Source of the DNA: Ceratobasidium sp. AG-K
Taxonomy: Eukaryota; Basidiomycota; Agaricomycetes; Cantharellales; Ceratobasidiaceae
Reading direction: 5' to 3'
Assembly (NCBI GenBank): GCA_037039685.1
Contig: JAWNGF010000014.1
Span: 434,001 to 498,000, forward strand
DNA length: 64,000 nt
This document shows, piece after piece, positions 30,929 through 43,924 of this stretch. The notes under the pieces were generated by a model, which saw nothing but the letters and a program-made list of their open reading frames with translations, was not told the origin of the DNA and did no database searches. Every line of letters begins with the position of its first letter. Positions within the stretch are counted from its first letter, which is position 1. Position numbers and translations under genes: made by a program.

Positions 30929-33900
30929 GTAGCGTCAAAAGTGAAGAACCAGAGAACCCAGAAAACGCTGTAAACGTTACTACTACTACAATGGCATCGA
31001 CCAATGCTTACCTTAGCAAGAAAACCTATGAGATCCCGCTCCTGAAGGACGACGGATCCAACTATAGCTCATGGAAGTTCCGCCAAACGACGGTCCTGTG
31101 AATTTGGGGACTGCTCAAGATCGCGTATGGCACAGAAACACCGCCTGAACCGCTCACCAAGACTGAGAAAAAGGACTCTGCCAAAGTATCAGCCAATAAA
31201 ATCGAAATTGAACAATGGCAGAAGCGAGACGACGACGCATTCGCTCAGATTACCTTGAATATGGAAGACGGAGCAATGGCTGACATGATCAAGACGACAT
31301 CGGCACACGAAGCATGGACAAAAGTTGTCAAATGCTGGGAAGGAAAAGGAATGCAATCGCTATCCTTTTACTATCAGCAATTCATGAGTGCAAAAATCAA
31401 GGAGGAAGAAGACTTATCTGCCGGGTTTAACAACATCCAATTGATCACCTCCAAGATGAAGACACTTGGAGAAGTGGTGACCAACCTTATGCTCGCGCAA
31501 GTCTTCATGAATGCACTCCCCCCGTCCTATGCAATTGTCAGCACGGTCATCCAGACATCCACTCAGACCAGCCTCATCATGCCCGACATGGTTGTCAAAG
31601 CGGCATTAGCTGAAGAAGAACGACAGAAGACAGGAGGCGGACTCACAGCAATGTTTGCTCAAGCCCCAAAGCCAAAATCCAAGAAACCGAGTGACCCAAA
31701 AGGGAAGAAAAAGGCCAAAGGCCCCCTATGCAACAACTGCGCCAAGCCTGGGCACACCAAGAAGGAATGCTGGGCGAGAGGAGGTGGAGCCGAAGGGACC
31801 GGACCACACCAAAAGCGACGAGCCACTAAGTCAACTGAATCAAGTAACACACCTAAAACCAAATTGGCAAAAGTGGTCCTCACAGCCGAAGAACCCGATG
31901 ATATGCCATTGATAGATGCGATGCCAGCTGTGGACAATCAGTCAGCTAGAGACAAGTGGCTGCTTGATTTGGGAGTGTCAAAACACATGACCCAAAATCA
32001 AGAATGGTTTTTGACTTACCGACCTCTGGTACCACCAATCGCTGTTCAAGTGGGCGATGGGAATATGATAAATGCGACTGGAATCGGCCATGTCCAGCTT
32101 ACGCTACGCAACAGAACCTGTAAGGAGACCGACATGTCGATTGACAGTGTACTGCACATACCGGGACTCCATGCCAGTCTGATGTCCATGAAACAACTCG
32201 CCAAACATGGCACTTTCGTTCTTTTTGGCAAAGGTGAGGTGAGACTCCTGGTGAACGATGGCTGTGGACCCAAGATTGGCTACGCATGCGAGTTAGGCGT
32301 CAAACTTTACTGACTAAATGCTCGCATTAAACACACAGAACCAACCGCCCATGTTGCCACTGTTGAATTGGATAGCCTGAACAACAAGGATGACCTAGAA
32401 GCAAGCAATTTTATCGCATATACAGCCAGTCACATTGCCCGAGCTGACTTACATACCTGGCATCATCGCCTAGGACACATCAACTACAATTATGTCCTAG
32501 ATATGGTCAGAAAGGGCGCTGTACAAGGGATGGATATTGTGGGCAGTCGCTTACTGCTGCAATCACAATGCGAGCTGTGCCTCAAAGGCAAGCAAACCTG
32601 CGCCCCATTTCCAACATCGACAAATTGAGCGTCCGATGTACTCGAGTTACTCCATAGCAATCTACACAGGCCCGCCGCTGTTCAAGCCATTCAAGGTTAT
32701 CAGTACTTTGCTGTCATGATTGACGACAAGTCCTGCAAGATATTCGTTCACTTACTTAAGCATAAAAACGACTAAGCAAATCACTTCAAGGAGTTGAAAC
32801 TGTCAATCGAGAATCTGACGGGCAAGCAGATCAAGCACTTACAAACGGACGGCAGAGGCGAATATGCATCAAATGCTTTTGAAGCATGGCTGAAATCGCA
32901 TGGAATTGAGCACCAGAAGACTGAGGCGGATTCTTCAGCAAGCAATGGCATAGCAGAGCGAGCGATTTGTATGTTAAACAATAGTCAACGAGCAATGCAA
33001 GCGGATGCAGACTTACCCGACAAATATTGGGGACTCGCAATCATTCACGCTGCATACATCTCGAATGTAACGCCGAAACAATTGCTTGACGGTAAAACCC
33101 CAGACAAAATTTTCACAGGCAAGCTACCCAACATCTCCCAACTCCGCACCTTTGGCTGCAAGGCATGGGCTCGAGTACCCAATGGTCAACGTACCAAGCT
33201 ACAGGCAAGATCGATCGAGTGTACTTACCTCGGATTCACCCCAAATTGAAAGGCACATATTCTCATTCAGCACTTGATCAGTCGCATAATCACCTCACGT
33301 GACGTCATATTCGATGAGGGAGGCAAGACGCGACAACGCATGATAATTGAAGATTTCGAGGACGAGTTCCCAGAACAAGTGGGCGATCAGGAGCACCAGG
33401 AGCCAACACCTGAAATCATCATTGAGCCAGAGCCAGTAAGCTGACAAGAATCTGATGCCGAGCTGACAAGCAATTCCCCCATTGAGCCAGAGCCGCCAGC
33501 AAATCAGCCTGAGCCTCCATGTCGAACAGGTCAAGCTACTAGACCGCCACTACAATACGGAGCTGAAGTGGGCGCGCAGAACGAGACTGCCACGCAAACC
33601 AATAAGCCAATGACCGAGAGCACCCTAAATGCGCTAATTGAACATCCCCCCGACACCTATGCCAAAGCGATGGCATGACCAGATGCCAATCTATGGCTCA
33701 AAGCTATGATCAAAGAAATCAAATTGATTACTGAGCATAAAGTTTGGAAACCAGCTGATAGACCGACTCACAAAAGGGTCATCAAATGTCGCTGGGTGTA
33801 CGCATATAAGCGCGATGTCAATGGTGAAATCCTCAAATACAAAGCCCGACTCGTCGCCAAGGGTTTCCTTCAAGCTCCAGGTGTCGATTATGTCGAGATC

Positions 33901-35172
33901 TCGTCGCCAGTGGCCGCATCGGACGCATATAGGGTACTTTTCAGCATCGTCGCAAGCAAAGACCTCGAGCTCCTTCAGCTTGACATCAAAACAGCGTTCC
34001 TACACGGCGTCGTTGAGGAAGAGCTCTACATGGAGCAACCCGAGGGATTCGCCGAAGGCAATTACGTCTGGCAACTCGTTAAGGCGTTATACAGTCTGAA
34101 ACAAGCTGCTTGAGCATTCTACCTTCGACTTAAGGAGGTTCTCAAAGCGATTGGATTCACGAGGACCGAAAGCGACCATGCTGTATTCATTCAGCGGGAT
34201 GGCGATAATTTAGCGATAATTTTAGCTCATGTGGACGACATGCTCCTAGCTGGCAAACCCCTTTCGTTTCTAGAGGAAATCAAGTCAAAAATGCGCGAAT
34301 CATTTGACATTGTCGATCTAGGCGAGGCACGCATGTTTGTCGGAGTTGAAATTGAGCGCAATTGCGCTGCTGGCATGCTCAAAATTTGTCAAAAACGGTA
34401 CATTAGTGACATATTAGCTCGGTTCAGCATGACCAAGTCCAAGCCATGGGATACACCAATGGCAGAGTCACCAAATCTACCCAAACTTGATGCTCCTACT
34501 GTCGATCGGACGCTCTATCAACATGGAGTTGGATCGCTCATGTATGCAATGATTTCAACTCATCCCGACATCGCTTTCGCGACCGGATTGCTTGCCCAAC
34601 ACGCCGCTAATCCTGGCGACAAGCATTGGTCAGCATTCAAACGAGTTCTACGGTACCTACAAGGCACAAAAGCACTCGGGATCGTATTCGAACAATCGAA
34701 ATCGTCAAAGCCGATTGGATATGTCAACTCAGACTACGCTGGCGATCCTAATATGAGTCAATCAACTACTGGTTGGATCTTCCAACGAGCCGGAGGAAGC
34801 GTCACTTGGTCATCCCAAAAACAACCAACAATTTCATTGTCAAGTACTGAGGCTGAATATGTTGCCGCTGCAAGTGCCGCCCGCCAATTGATTTGGCTTC
34901 ATCAATTTCTTGAAGAACTCGGATTTTTGTCGAAAGGTCCGACAACCTTGCTTACCAACAATCAATCAAGCATTGCATTGGCCAAGAATCCCATTAATCA
35001 TCAAAATACAAAACATATTCAAGTAAAACATCATTTTATTCGAGAGGTGATTGCACTTCACGAAGTCAACCTTCAATTTATTCCGACCGAACAACAGGTC
35101 GCCGATGCGCTTACTAAACCACTTGGTCACATCAAATTCCCTGGTTTTGTTACTGGGATGGGAATGTTTTAA
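30919..35172 (+). pseudogene. Copia polyprotein (gag, protease, integrase, RT, RNase H), eight stops
   Basis: One continuous frame without frameshifts is broken by stops at 31099, 32311, 32626, 32773 (TAA), 33247, 33442, 33676 and 34111 (the rest TGA). Possible starts are 30919 (inside the primer site) and 30991. A gag (UBN2-like) region comes first, with the zinc knuckle CNNCAKPGHTKKEC at 31729. The protease box is WLLDLGVSKHMT at about 31957, where the usual DSG is DLG. The integrase zinc region (HHRLGH) follows, then the integrase core (HLQTDGRGEY ... SNGIAERAI). The RT has YKARLVAKGF, QLDIKTAFLHG and VDDMLL, and the RNase H has SSTEAEYVAA. Confidence 0.93.
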
Positions 35173-35199
35173 ATCCTTTCATTTCATTTTTCGCATAAT

Positions 35200-35211
35200 C
35201 CTGAGTGGGCG
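35200..35211 (+). promoter_or_regulatory. Probable Copia polypurine tract
   Basis: A short purine-rich run ending GAGTGGGCG lies directly before the 3' LTR, where plus-strand synthesis should start. It is a weak match. Confidence 0.45.
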
Positions 35212-35481
35212 TGTTGAATATTCAGTCTTATACGTGTATATATGCGTATCATGTGATTGTGTTCCACATGGACACGCGCTTTGGTAAAATTTTGTCCTCA
35301 GTTCTCTACTCTCAAGTAGTACGAGCTGAGGTATAGTTTAGATTTTATCTTTTATATTCATTTGCTTATATTACCTGTAGTTACATTGATATCCAGGTAT
35401 ATATATGCGCAGTTCTCTACTCTCAAGTAGTACGAGCTGAGTTACATTGATATCCAGCCCGACACTGCGCTTATCCCAAAA
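35212..35481 (+). repeat. Copia 3' LTR
   Basis: 270 bp, starting TGTTGAATATTC and ending TTATCCCAAAA, followed by the CCAAC duplication and the rest of A4. Confidence 0.95.
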
Positions 35482-35638
35482 CCAACGCCAATGCGCTGCG
35501 ATCCGGGCCGAACAGCTGGCCCGGCGTGCACCCGAGAAGGATAAAAGTGAGTCGAGGGCGCCGAAGGCCCAGAGGGGGCTTGAGAAAAAGCACACGGAGC
35601 TGCCCGAGTTTGTAGTGACGTTTGCTCGAAATGATTAG

Positions 35639-36307
35639 TATATCGATTCTGGGCGGGCTTCTGAGGCGACTATCAGATAGGTGCCAAACTGAGACTGCTC
35701 ACTTGCTGAGGGTTTCATGTCACTTTGATCGGGAGTGACACGCCTCCTGATAATGATTCTCACGTATACATTCGATATGGACCTGTGTAGCCCAGAATCT
35801 TTAGGACGTCGCTCCATTATGTACTTGTGTAGTACCTGGTTGCCTCTTTCTCAGATGTACACTGGCCCTGATCCGCAGCAGATACCTAAACAAAAGGCGA
35901 TGATGCGATCTCAGTGTTATTGATCACCTTTCTACTAGTTATTTAGCCTATGCACCCATCGGTAGGACTCACCCCACGGCAGAGACAACAACCCTCCGCA
36001 TATAGTCGGACATGGCTCTATTATCCTATCATGAGCACGCGAAATGAGCTGTGATAGCCTGTTGTCTGGTCCCAGACATAGAATAGTAGGTATAGTTCGT
36101 TCGTGGGGTGAATTAAATCAATGTTAGAGTTTGTCGAAGGTGGGTGGTTACGTAATCTTAGAGTGTATTGGTTGGTAAGCTTAGCTCCTTCCTGAATCGC
36201 GAGTGGCACCATTAACGAGTGGCTAACCACCATCGCGCCCGTCAGCTCTATTCCCTCAAAGAGTCACCCCCTCATACAGGCCATTTGAAACCAATATAAT
36301 CACCAAC
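35639..36307. other. Intergenic, no gene seen
   Basis: Short ORFs without domains; A4 polyadenylation and jacalin-gene promoter must lie here. Confidence 0.5.
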
Positions 36308-38739
36308 ATGAATCGTCGGGGATGGAGAGGATCCACCCTGGAAGGAAATAACAATTCCCCCCCACCCGATTGAGAGGAACGAAGCCTCCAGCCGCTATCG
36401 TTAAAGCCCCTTAATGGGGAGGAGAATTTAGTGCTGGTATGTTTCTCGGTTTAAACCTCTTGATAAATTCTCTCAATAAGTACAGCTACGCAACAACGGA
36501 TGTACGGGCCAGTGGCTAATAGGCCTGTCTTTAAGCTGACTACCTATTCTTTTAGACCTTTTTGGTTATCGTATCAACAAGAGCGATGGTCCTAGACTAT
36601 CAGGATCCCAAGTAGCCCAGCGCCAGTCGGGAGTACCCTTAAATGCAGTAGAAATGAACGCAATTGACACCGAGGTAATTAACACATCACAAGGGCGCCA
36701 GACAAACTATGTACACAAAGGCTGGTCGTTGCCGGCACTATCTGATTCAGTGGAAACGCCATGGGTGCTTTCCCGAATATCAAAGGACAATAGCAAAAGT
36801 CGAGTAGTAGAATCGGTTACCAAGCGAGTCGTTGTCCAACGCATGAGAGTCGAGATGCTGCTTGCAGAGCTCAAACCAGTACCAGAGTTTGAAGCAGATG
36901 TTCTAGCTGCACTCGAGGCCTCAACGAGGCTTGAAAAATTCTCCGCCCTTCATCGGGTCTTCAAAAATTGGTCCGTTGACTACAACTATACTATATATTC
37001 CTAAAAGCTTACTCACCGGAGTACGGAATAGGGGCGACGTAATTCCTCTAGTAATTTGATCCCTTTGCTTGATGGGGATATTACGTTTGACTAATGTCTG
37101 GCAGGCATTTGATCTAGGAGTCTCTTTAACTATCACAGACTCGAAATCAAGTGCTTTAGGAGTAAGTGCCAGTGCTTCGCCCAGTATCAATCGAGCCGAC
37201 CTAATTCTTTGCAGTATTTAACCGAGAAATCATATTTTGGACTGAGGCAGTTGACGACGCCGGGCACAGCCAGAATATCAACGCAGGTATATATATTGAG
37301 CTGTAGTTGTTGACCCTGTTTTGAGAAGTTCTGAAATGGCCTACGTTCGTGGACCCAACGATCCTCAATACTGATGTCCAAGCCTGGCTGCACAAAACTG
37401 GTACGCGTTAGATTAATTTGGAGACCATGACAGTGTAACATCACATGTTAACATCCTATTCAGTCCCGGCGACTCAATGGGCACAAGTCCGGATTGTAAA
37501 AGTGGCGCCAACGACAAGTCTACTCAATGCTCGAATCCGAACACAGCTTTCAGAGCTGTACAACTCTCTGATTACTTACTCCCCGGGCACTCTAGGTGGA
37601 GTTACGTCTGGCGGTTCTGCCTTCGATGACACGCCGCATGCTAGAAAGAGTATCTCCGCTGTAACTGTATGCTGTGATAGCTTTTACGTGAAGTCTCTAC
37701 TGGTTACATACCGGGACGGGACGGAATCTAATCGACACGGCGGTGCTGGAGGCACAAGTAATACGTTCCAGCTGGTTGCAGGTAAGTTATATTTACTACG
37801 TTATTAGTGACTTCTGATATCGACCACGCATTCAAATTTGTAGGAGAATATATTACGGAGCTAGTCCTTTGGAAAGGTACAACATCGCTCTATGCAATCC
37901 AAATGATTACAGATACTGGTCGAGTCTCGACTCTTTATGGTGGAAACGGTGGAACTCCGGAAATATTACGAAGTGACGAGCCCGGCGGTTGTCTGACGGC
38001 GTTCTCTGGGATCGTACAGTCAGGTAACATACATCAACTACAGGTAGGTCCTACCATGAACTTCCTCACCTCACTTTCATACCTGCGAGATAGGCTATAT
38101 GGCGTCACGACATGCATTGCACTAGTTTCAGTGGAGAGAGATGTTATTCGCCATTTTATGGGGGTATTTCTGGGTCTCCCTTCAACGACTGTCCAGCTGT
38201 CAAGCATGCGGACTCCGCGTATATCTCAAGTATTCGTGTCAAATGTGGAGCCTATATCTCTGGCATACAGGTAGGTCCCAGCGTCCAACTATGATAAATT
38301 CTTAACGTGTTGGCTTTTTAGTTTACATACTCTGGTCGCCCATCAACTTATCATGGCGGTTCAGATGGGAGCGAAAATACTTTTGAGTTAGAGAGGAATG
38401 AGCATGTAGATACGATTCTTGGGAGGCGGAACAAATATATCGTCCAGTTATGCTTTGTAACTAATCAAGGTACGTATCGCTTTCTTCATATATTGATTAA
38501 GCGATTTATTCTGCAATACCAATAATAGGGCGGACGAGCGACATCTTTGGTGAGGGTGATGGGGAAGCATTTGTGTGTCGTGCCCCGCGAACAAGCGACG
38601 GGAGGCCGATGCGCTTGCATTATATCTTAGGCAAAAGGTATGCAGCTGCTCCAACAATATCTCTGGTCCCATCTCATGACGTTTCTGTAGCGATCAGAGT
38701 TGGCTCTATGGGGTGCAATTTGTTTGGGCACCTCTTTAA
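36308..38739 (+). CDS. Jacalin-lectin repeat protein with N-terminal MACPF-like region (possibly inactivated)
   Basis: A multi-exon gene. A candidate first exon (36308-36437, MNRRGWRG then a Pro run) has an in-frame TGA at 36371-36373. From 36556 the frame reads LFGYRINKSDGPRLSG and TSQGRQTNYVHKGWS, then RVVVQRMRVEMLL and HRVFKNW. It goes on through an intron to GDVIPL plus AFDLGVSLTITDSKSS, and VPATQWAQVRIV. This N-terminal part resembles the MACPF-type region of Rhizoctonia jacalin proteins as I remember them, which is a weak assignment. Jacalin-type beta-prism repeats follow (SISAVTVCCDSFYVKSL, YRDGTESNRHGG, ITELVLWKG, VSTLYGGNGG; a second from YISSIRVKCGAYISGIQ), ending VQFVWAPL before TAA. 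They should bind glycans. Exon edges are approximate. Confidence 0.65.
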
Positions 38740-38968
38740 ATGGTGCAAAACTATTGGAACGTCATCATCTCCACCCGATTGGATGCGTGCGGATAATGTA
38801 TCTTTGTTAATTTTGAGTTGAATCAACGTCCTAGTTTTTATTTATCTATTACAGGCGGGAGTTAGTGTAGGCTGTCACGATGTGAATGTCTCATTGTCGA
38901 ACGATAATGGGGGGAGGGGGTTACGTGCGAGTAAGCAACATGCGTTTCTTAGCAAGGGAGAAAAAATT

Positions 38969-39075
38969 TGGACACACAGGGGATCGAACCCTGGACCGCC
39001 TGAAATCGATCACTTCACCTGCTGAACCAGCGAGGCTAATGCAAATCAGGCGTGATACCACTACACCATATGCCC
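38969..39075 (-). tRNA. tRNA-Ala (anticodon UGC) with 35-nt intron
   Basis: The minus strand folds as a cloverleaf. The acceptor is GGGCATA paired with TGTGTCC, including the G3:U70 wobble that marks alanine tRNAs. The D arm is GTGT ... ATCAC. The anticodon stem is CCTGA/TCAGG with loop TTTGCAT (anticodon TGC), and the T arm is CAGGG-TTCGATC-CCCTG. A 35-nt intron interrupts after position 37, one base 3' of the anticodon. A T-run terminator follows. The mature length is 72 nt before CCA addition. Confidence 0.93.
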
Positions 39076-39205
39076 GTACTCAGGAAGCCGGTCTGTTCAT
39101 ATGTAAATGGCTTTCAACAGACCCTTTGCTTTCACCTGATCACATCCTCATAACCGAGAGCCGAGCACGGAACTTGCATCCATCCACCACATCGAACCTC
39201 CCGTC

Positions 39206-40424
<1,219 letters not shown>

Positions 40425-41075
40425 TTGCGGTAGAGGCATGTTCGTAGTGAGCCTAAACATTCTTTATGTGAATTCTATGTGTTTCTGGTGCCCCCGAAGC
40501 GTGTCGACATTGATCGAGGTCCGCAAGATATTTGCTCCCCCCCGTTCATGTCGAACAGACATAACCGAGCTTCGTAACACCCGTCAGTCCCACAACCCTT
40601 CCCCAATCAGCTCAACACAAAGCCCAGACCTGACTTCCCCAGAAAATCTTGTGGTGGCTATGCATGCCTGATGACCCGAGGGTGTATTGCCATTTCACCA
40701 ATGGTTGATCACGACTATGGCCGGTATTGATTTCGTTTTTGTCTCGAAATTCAGAACCAAAGTGGTGGTTGGGACAATTATACTGTACGTAGCCAGAATA
40801 GCTTGTCCGTATCTGGATTTCCGCCACTTACTATCTGCTGGTTGATCGGCGACACGACCTAGCAGTGGACATGTAGCCAATTATTCGACCCCAGGTAGCT
40901 ATCGAGTCGGAAATCTCGAGCTCATTGTTTAGGTCTCCCAGGTAGACTACAGCGTGGAGATAACATATCTCACTATGACTCATCGCAATTCCAAGTGCTC
41001 AACGGATCGATCTAATTGAATGACCGTGTATAATCGTACAATCTCATGAAACTCATGACTCGTACATACTTCGGT
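40425..41075. other. Intergenic between convergent ETFA and P450-1
   Basis: No gene seen; both flanking genes end here. Confidence 0.5.
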
Positions 41076-43306
41076 CTATATGCCTTCAAGAATAAGCTCC
41101 TGGTGCTGCCTAGACCGGGGCTGCATATCAAACTCGAACGAACTCAGCTCCCTGAGAAAGCAGAATCAGAAATGCGCCCTTCTCAGCTTTGGTCAATCGT
41201 CACGTACAACAACGCGACATTTGGTAAATCTTGAATATTGGGAATGATTTCTTTCCCATTGGCGTCTTGCTTTCGAGAAAAGTTGAATGTTGCGAGCAGG
41301 GAGGTGACAAATATGAACATGGAAGCTTCTGCGAAATGATTTCCTGGGCATTTCCTAGTAGGTATATGCGTAAGATTAGAGGGTTGGTCCAATGCAATGA
41401 TGAGAATATAGCACATACCTTCTTCCCCAGCCGAATACGGGCGATGGCGGAACATCGGGATTCGAGAACCTGTCAGGGTTGAATGTATCTGGATCTTCAT
41501 AAACCCGCGGGTCACGGCTCATCGCCCTTTGCGATCAACGTAATTAAGCAATTGTTCTGATTGTAGAAGGGCCACATACCAGATGTTCCCCATGCTTGTT
41601 AGCAAGACCAAAAATTAGGAGATGAGTTGGCTAGCGATCAAGTGGGATGGTTGTCTTACACAATAGTGCCCTTCTGGATATCATATCCCCGATATTCATC
41701 GTCCTTAAAGCAGGCGTGGGGAATGGCTATTATTCATTCCCCCAGCAACGTTAGGCCCAAGCGTTCGCCATTGTAAGGCCATCTACATACCCATAGGAAG
41801 AATAGGACGCCATCGTAATACTTCAGAGATAATTTTCTCCACGTACGGCAAACGGCCGCGGTCTGACATTTTCGGTAACGTTGCCGGCCCAAGTACTTGG
41901 TCAATCTCTTTTTGCGCCTTTCGCTGAGCTTCGGGATTCAGAATCATACCAGCAATGAAGTTGATAAGGGCGTTAGCGGTCTAAACAGCTATTGATAAGC
42001 GGTTCGTTGATGAGCAGTTTCACCAACTAACCGTATCCGTGCCGCCTGGGCAGATGTTTCATCCACAATTAGTTCGGGAGCTACCCCATCAAATGAAAGG
42101 TCTTACCCAAGAATATCGAAATTGCAACCTCCTTTAATCGCGAGTCCCTCTCTTCGTTGCTCAAATCATCAGCCGAAAAATCTTCTTGCAGCAGCGCACT
42201 AAGAATCGAAGGCTCAAATTTCCCAGATGCCTGGAATAGGATGAGGGTTTCGCTTCCTCTGTGGCAACGATTCACGTACAACTTGAGCCTTGGTCCATTC
42301 GAAAGGGTCATTGACTGCCTGATCTTTGTGCGCCTTCCACGCTCGAGCGGTACGTTTCCAGCCGGTTCCGGGGAACCAGTCTGGAAGGTAGGTCAAACTC
42401 GGGATAATGTTGACTAAAAAGTCTTCGGAGAGTACATTAGACTATCACCCCCGTAAGTGATCGAGCTTACTCTTGAACATTCCGGCCTCGGCGATGTGAT
42501 CTATTGCGTGTTTAGCATTAACCAGGAAGGGATCGCTGAAACTCTCGGGATGGTATCCATAGGCTAGCTGAAACATTGATGACCCCATGGTGCTTCATTC
42601 GATGTAATTGGTGGGCCGTTTTCATCCCTCAGTAGAACGACTTACAAAAAAATCGCCTCCCTGACTGGCTCAAATGGTTGTGGGTCGTTTGAAACTCCTA
42701 AAAGTCGCTTTAACAGTAGGGGAACTTGTCGTTCTTGAGCTGGATAGAATTGAGTTATTGCACGCGCATTGAGCCAGCTGTTCATCATGCGACGGTGGTG
42801 ACGCCAAAGATCATTGTATCCAACCATAGTTGGATTTTTTGACCAGTCAAATCTTGTATAGAATGGTCAGCTGCCGTACAAAAGCTTGTATCATGGACTG
42901 ACAACGTGGGGTCCTTGATCATTGGGGGGCAGAACCTATCCGAGTACAAGCCTCCACGTTTGTCGAGCAAGTCGGACGCGGCTTGCGCGGAGTTGAGCAC
43001 GAGTAGATCATGACCTAGAAGCCTAAGGTACACAATGTCGCCTGCAGGTCATGAGCTATTGGTGCCAACTGGCTGAAAAATGACCCCACTGCTTAATTGC
43101 TTTCCCAGTATCATGAATGCCACACGCTCTATTCCTGGGGGTATCGACAGCACGTTTCCGAGTATCGGAAGGGATGCAGGAGACGGCGGGTGGCGGATTT
43201 TCTTCTGTCCCCTCGTTTTGTGATAGTGCCGAACGAGAAACACAGAGGAGAGTGTGAGAGTCGCATACAGAACGCTATGATAATCTATTATGCTCTTTCT
43301 GGACAT
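41076..43306 (-). CDS. Cytochrome P450 monooxygenase, P450-1
   Basis: This is a membrane-anchored class II (E-group I-like) fungal P450, with an N-terminal hydrophobic segment (VLYATLTLSSVFLVRHY) and a Pro-rich hinge (HPPSPASLPILGN). The C-helix is NDLWRHHRRM. The I-helix end is GGTDT plus ANALINFIAGM, and the K-helix ExxR is EVLR. The heme loop is FGWGRR (before an intron) joined to KCPGNHFAE. It ends FEFDMQPRSRQHQEL. About ten short introns split it. All diagnostic motifs are present, so it is probably functional. The substrate cannot be predicted. A close tandem paralogue lies downstream in the same orientation. Confidence 0.88.
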
Positions 43307-43924
43307 GGTTGATAGTGGCGTCGCGCAAGCGGTGGAAGTAGAGTTAGAGAATGAGACACCTCTACCTCTGCCTCTGCCAAGGTCTTATGCGATGCTTTGC
43401 TCACAGAAAATGCAAATACTTGCCCACTGGCCCTGCTAACGTCATAGTCATGGGTAAAATGCCACGTTCCTTTGCAAGTAATTTGAGAGGCTTCAGGCTT
43501 CTGAGATTTACCAATTTAGGAATAATCTATTCCCTTCATACACTCGGCGCTTTTGTGCCCGATGAGGGATTTCTGCCATTGGCCTATATCCAAGATTATC
43601 CAACACTTGTCCTATCGACCATTGGCACCCACGGATGAAGGTTGGTGGATGGTAAGCGCCAGAGAGCGCCTCGTGGGACTTGTTCCATGCCATTAGCTCG
43701 ACAGGTTCCACATTCTGCACAGTGCATGCATGTCGTTGGCGGTCGCTTTTATGATAATTATCTTGTAACACGTAGTGACTCTCGAGTGGGTTGCACTTCA
43801 CTTGATCTCCAGCAGGCTCAGTGGTCAGTTTTATGGCCGAGACGCATATCACGCCACGTGTTTCTATCCAGGCAGTGTCTATTCAATGATATCAAGCTTG
43901 GAGCCAAGAAGTTTCTGCCCTTTC
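43307..43924. other. Spacer between the two P450 copies
   Basis: No recognisable gene; it must contain the P450-1 promoter. A minus-strand ORF at 43508-43852 has no domain. Confidence 0.45.

Larger units (their letters stand above)
24441..35481 (+). mobile_element. Ty1/Copia LTR retrotransposon, with a LINE nested in its 5' LTR
   Basis: The element runs from TGTTGAATATTC (24441) to the end of the 3' LTR (35481). It is flanked by the 5-bp duplication CCAAC at 24436-24440 and 35482-35486. The 5' LTR is split by the LINE. Its parts (24441-24492 and 30697-30914) sum to 270 bp, exactly the length of the 3' LTR (35212-35481). The LTRs differ at only two positions, both C in the 5' copy and T in the 3' copy. 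The polyprotein frame lies between them and carries eight stops, so the copy cannot move on its own. Confidence 0.95.
24031..35638 (+). pseudogene. A4: A-family gene interrupted by a Copia element
   Basis: A-family exons can be traced. There is a weak exon 2 near 24031, exon 3 at 24162-24224 (Ser-rich with VWVDEDD), exon 4 at 24270-24290, and the last exon from 24336. The last exon starts DFELGIHTPDRILDIY, matching the family TxDWxxxA block. At 24440 it is cut by the Copia element. The reading frame resumes at 35487 and runs open to a TAG at 35636-35638, after removing the element and one CCAAC duplicate. The remaining C-terminal part is a charged helix. The gene was therefore probably intact when hit. 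B4 directly precedes it. Confidence 0.8.

Noticed and set aside
36921..37190. 89-aa minus-strand ORF
   Set aside because: Shadow of the jacalin-gene exons and introns on the plus strand, where spliced motifs are recognisable.
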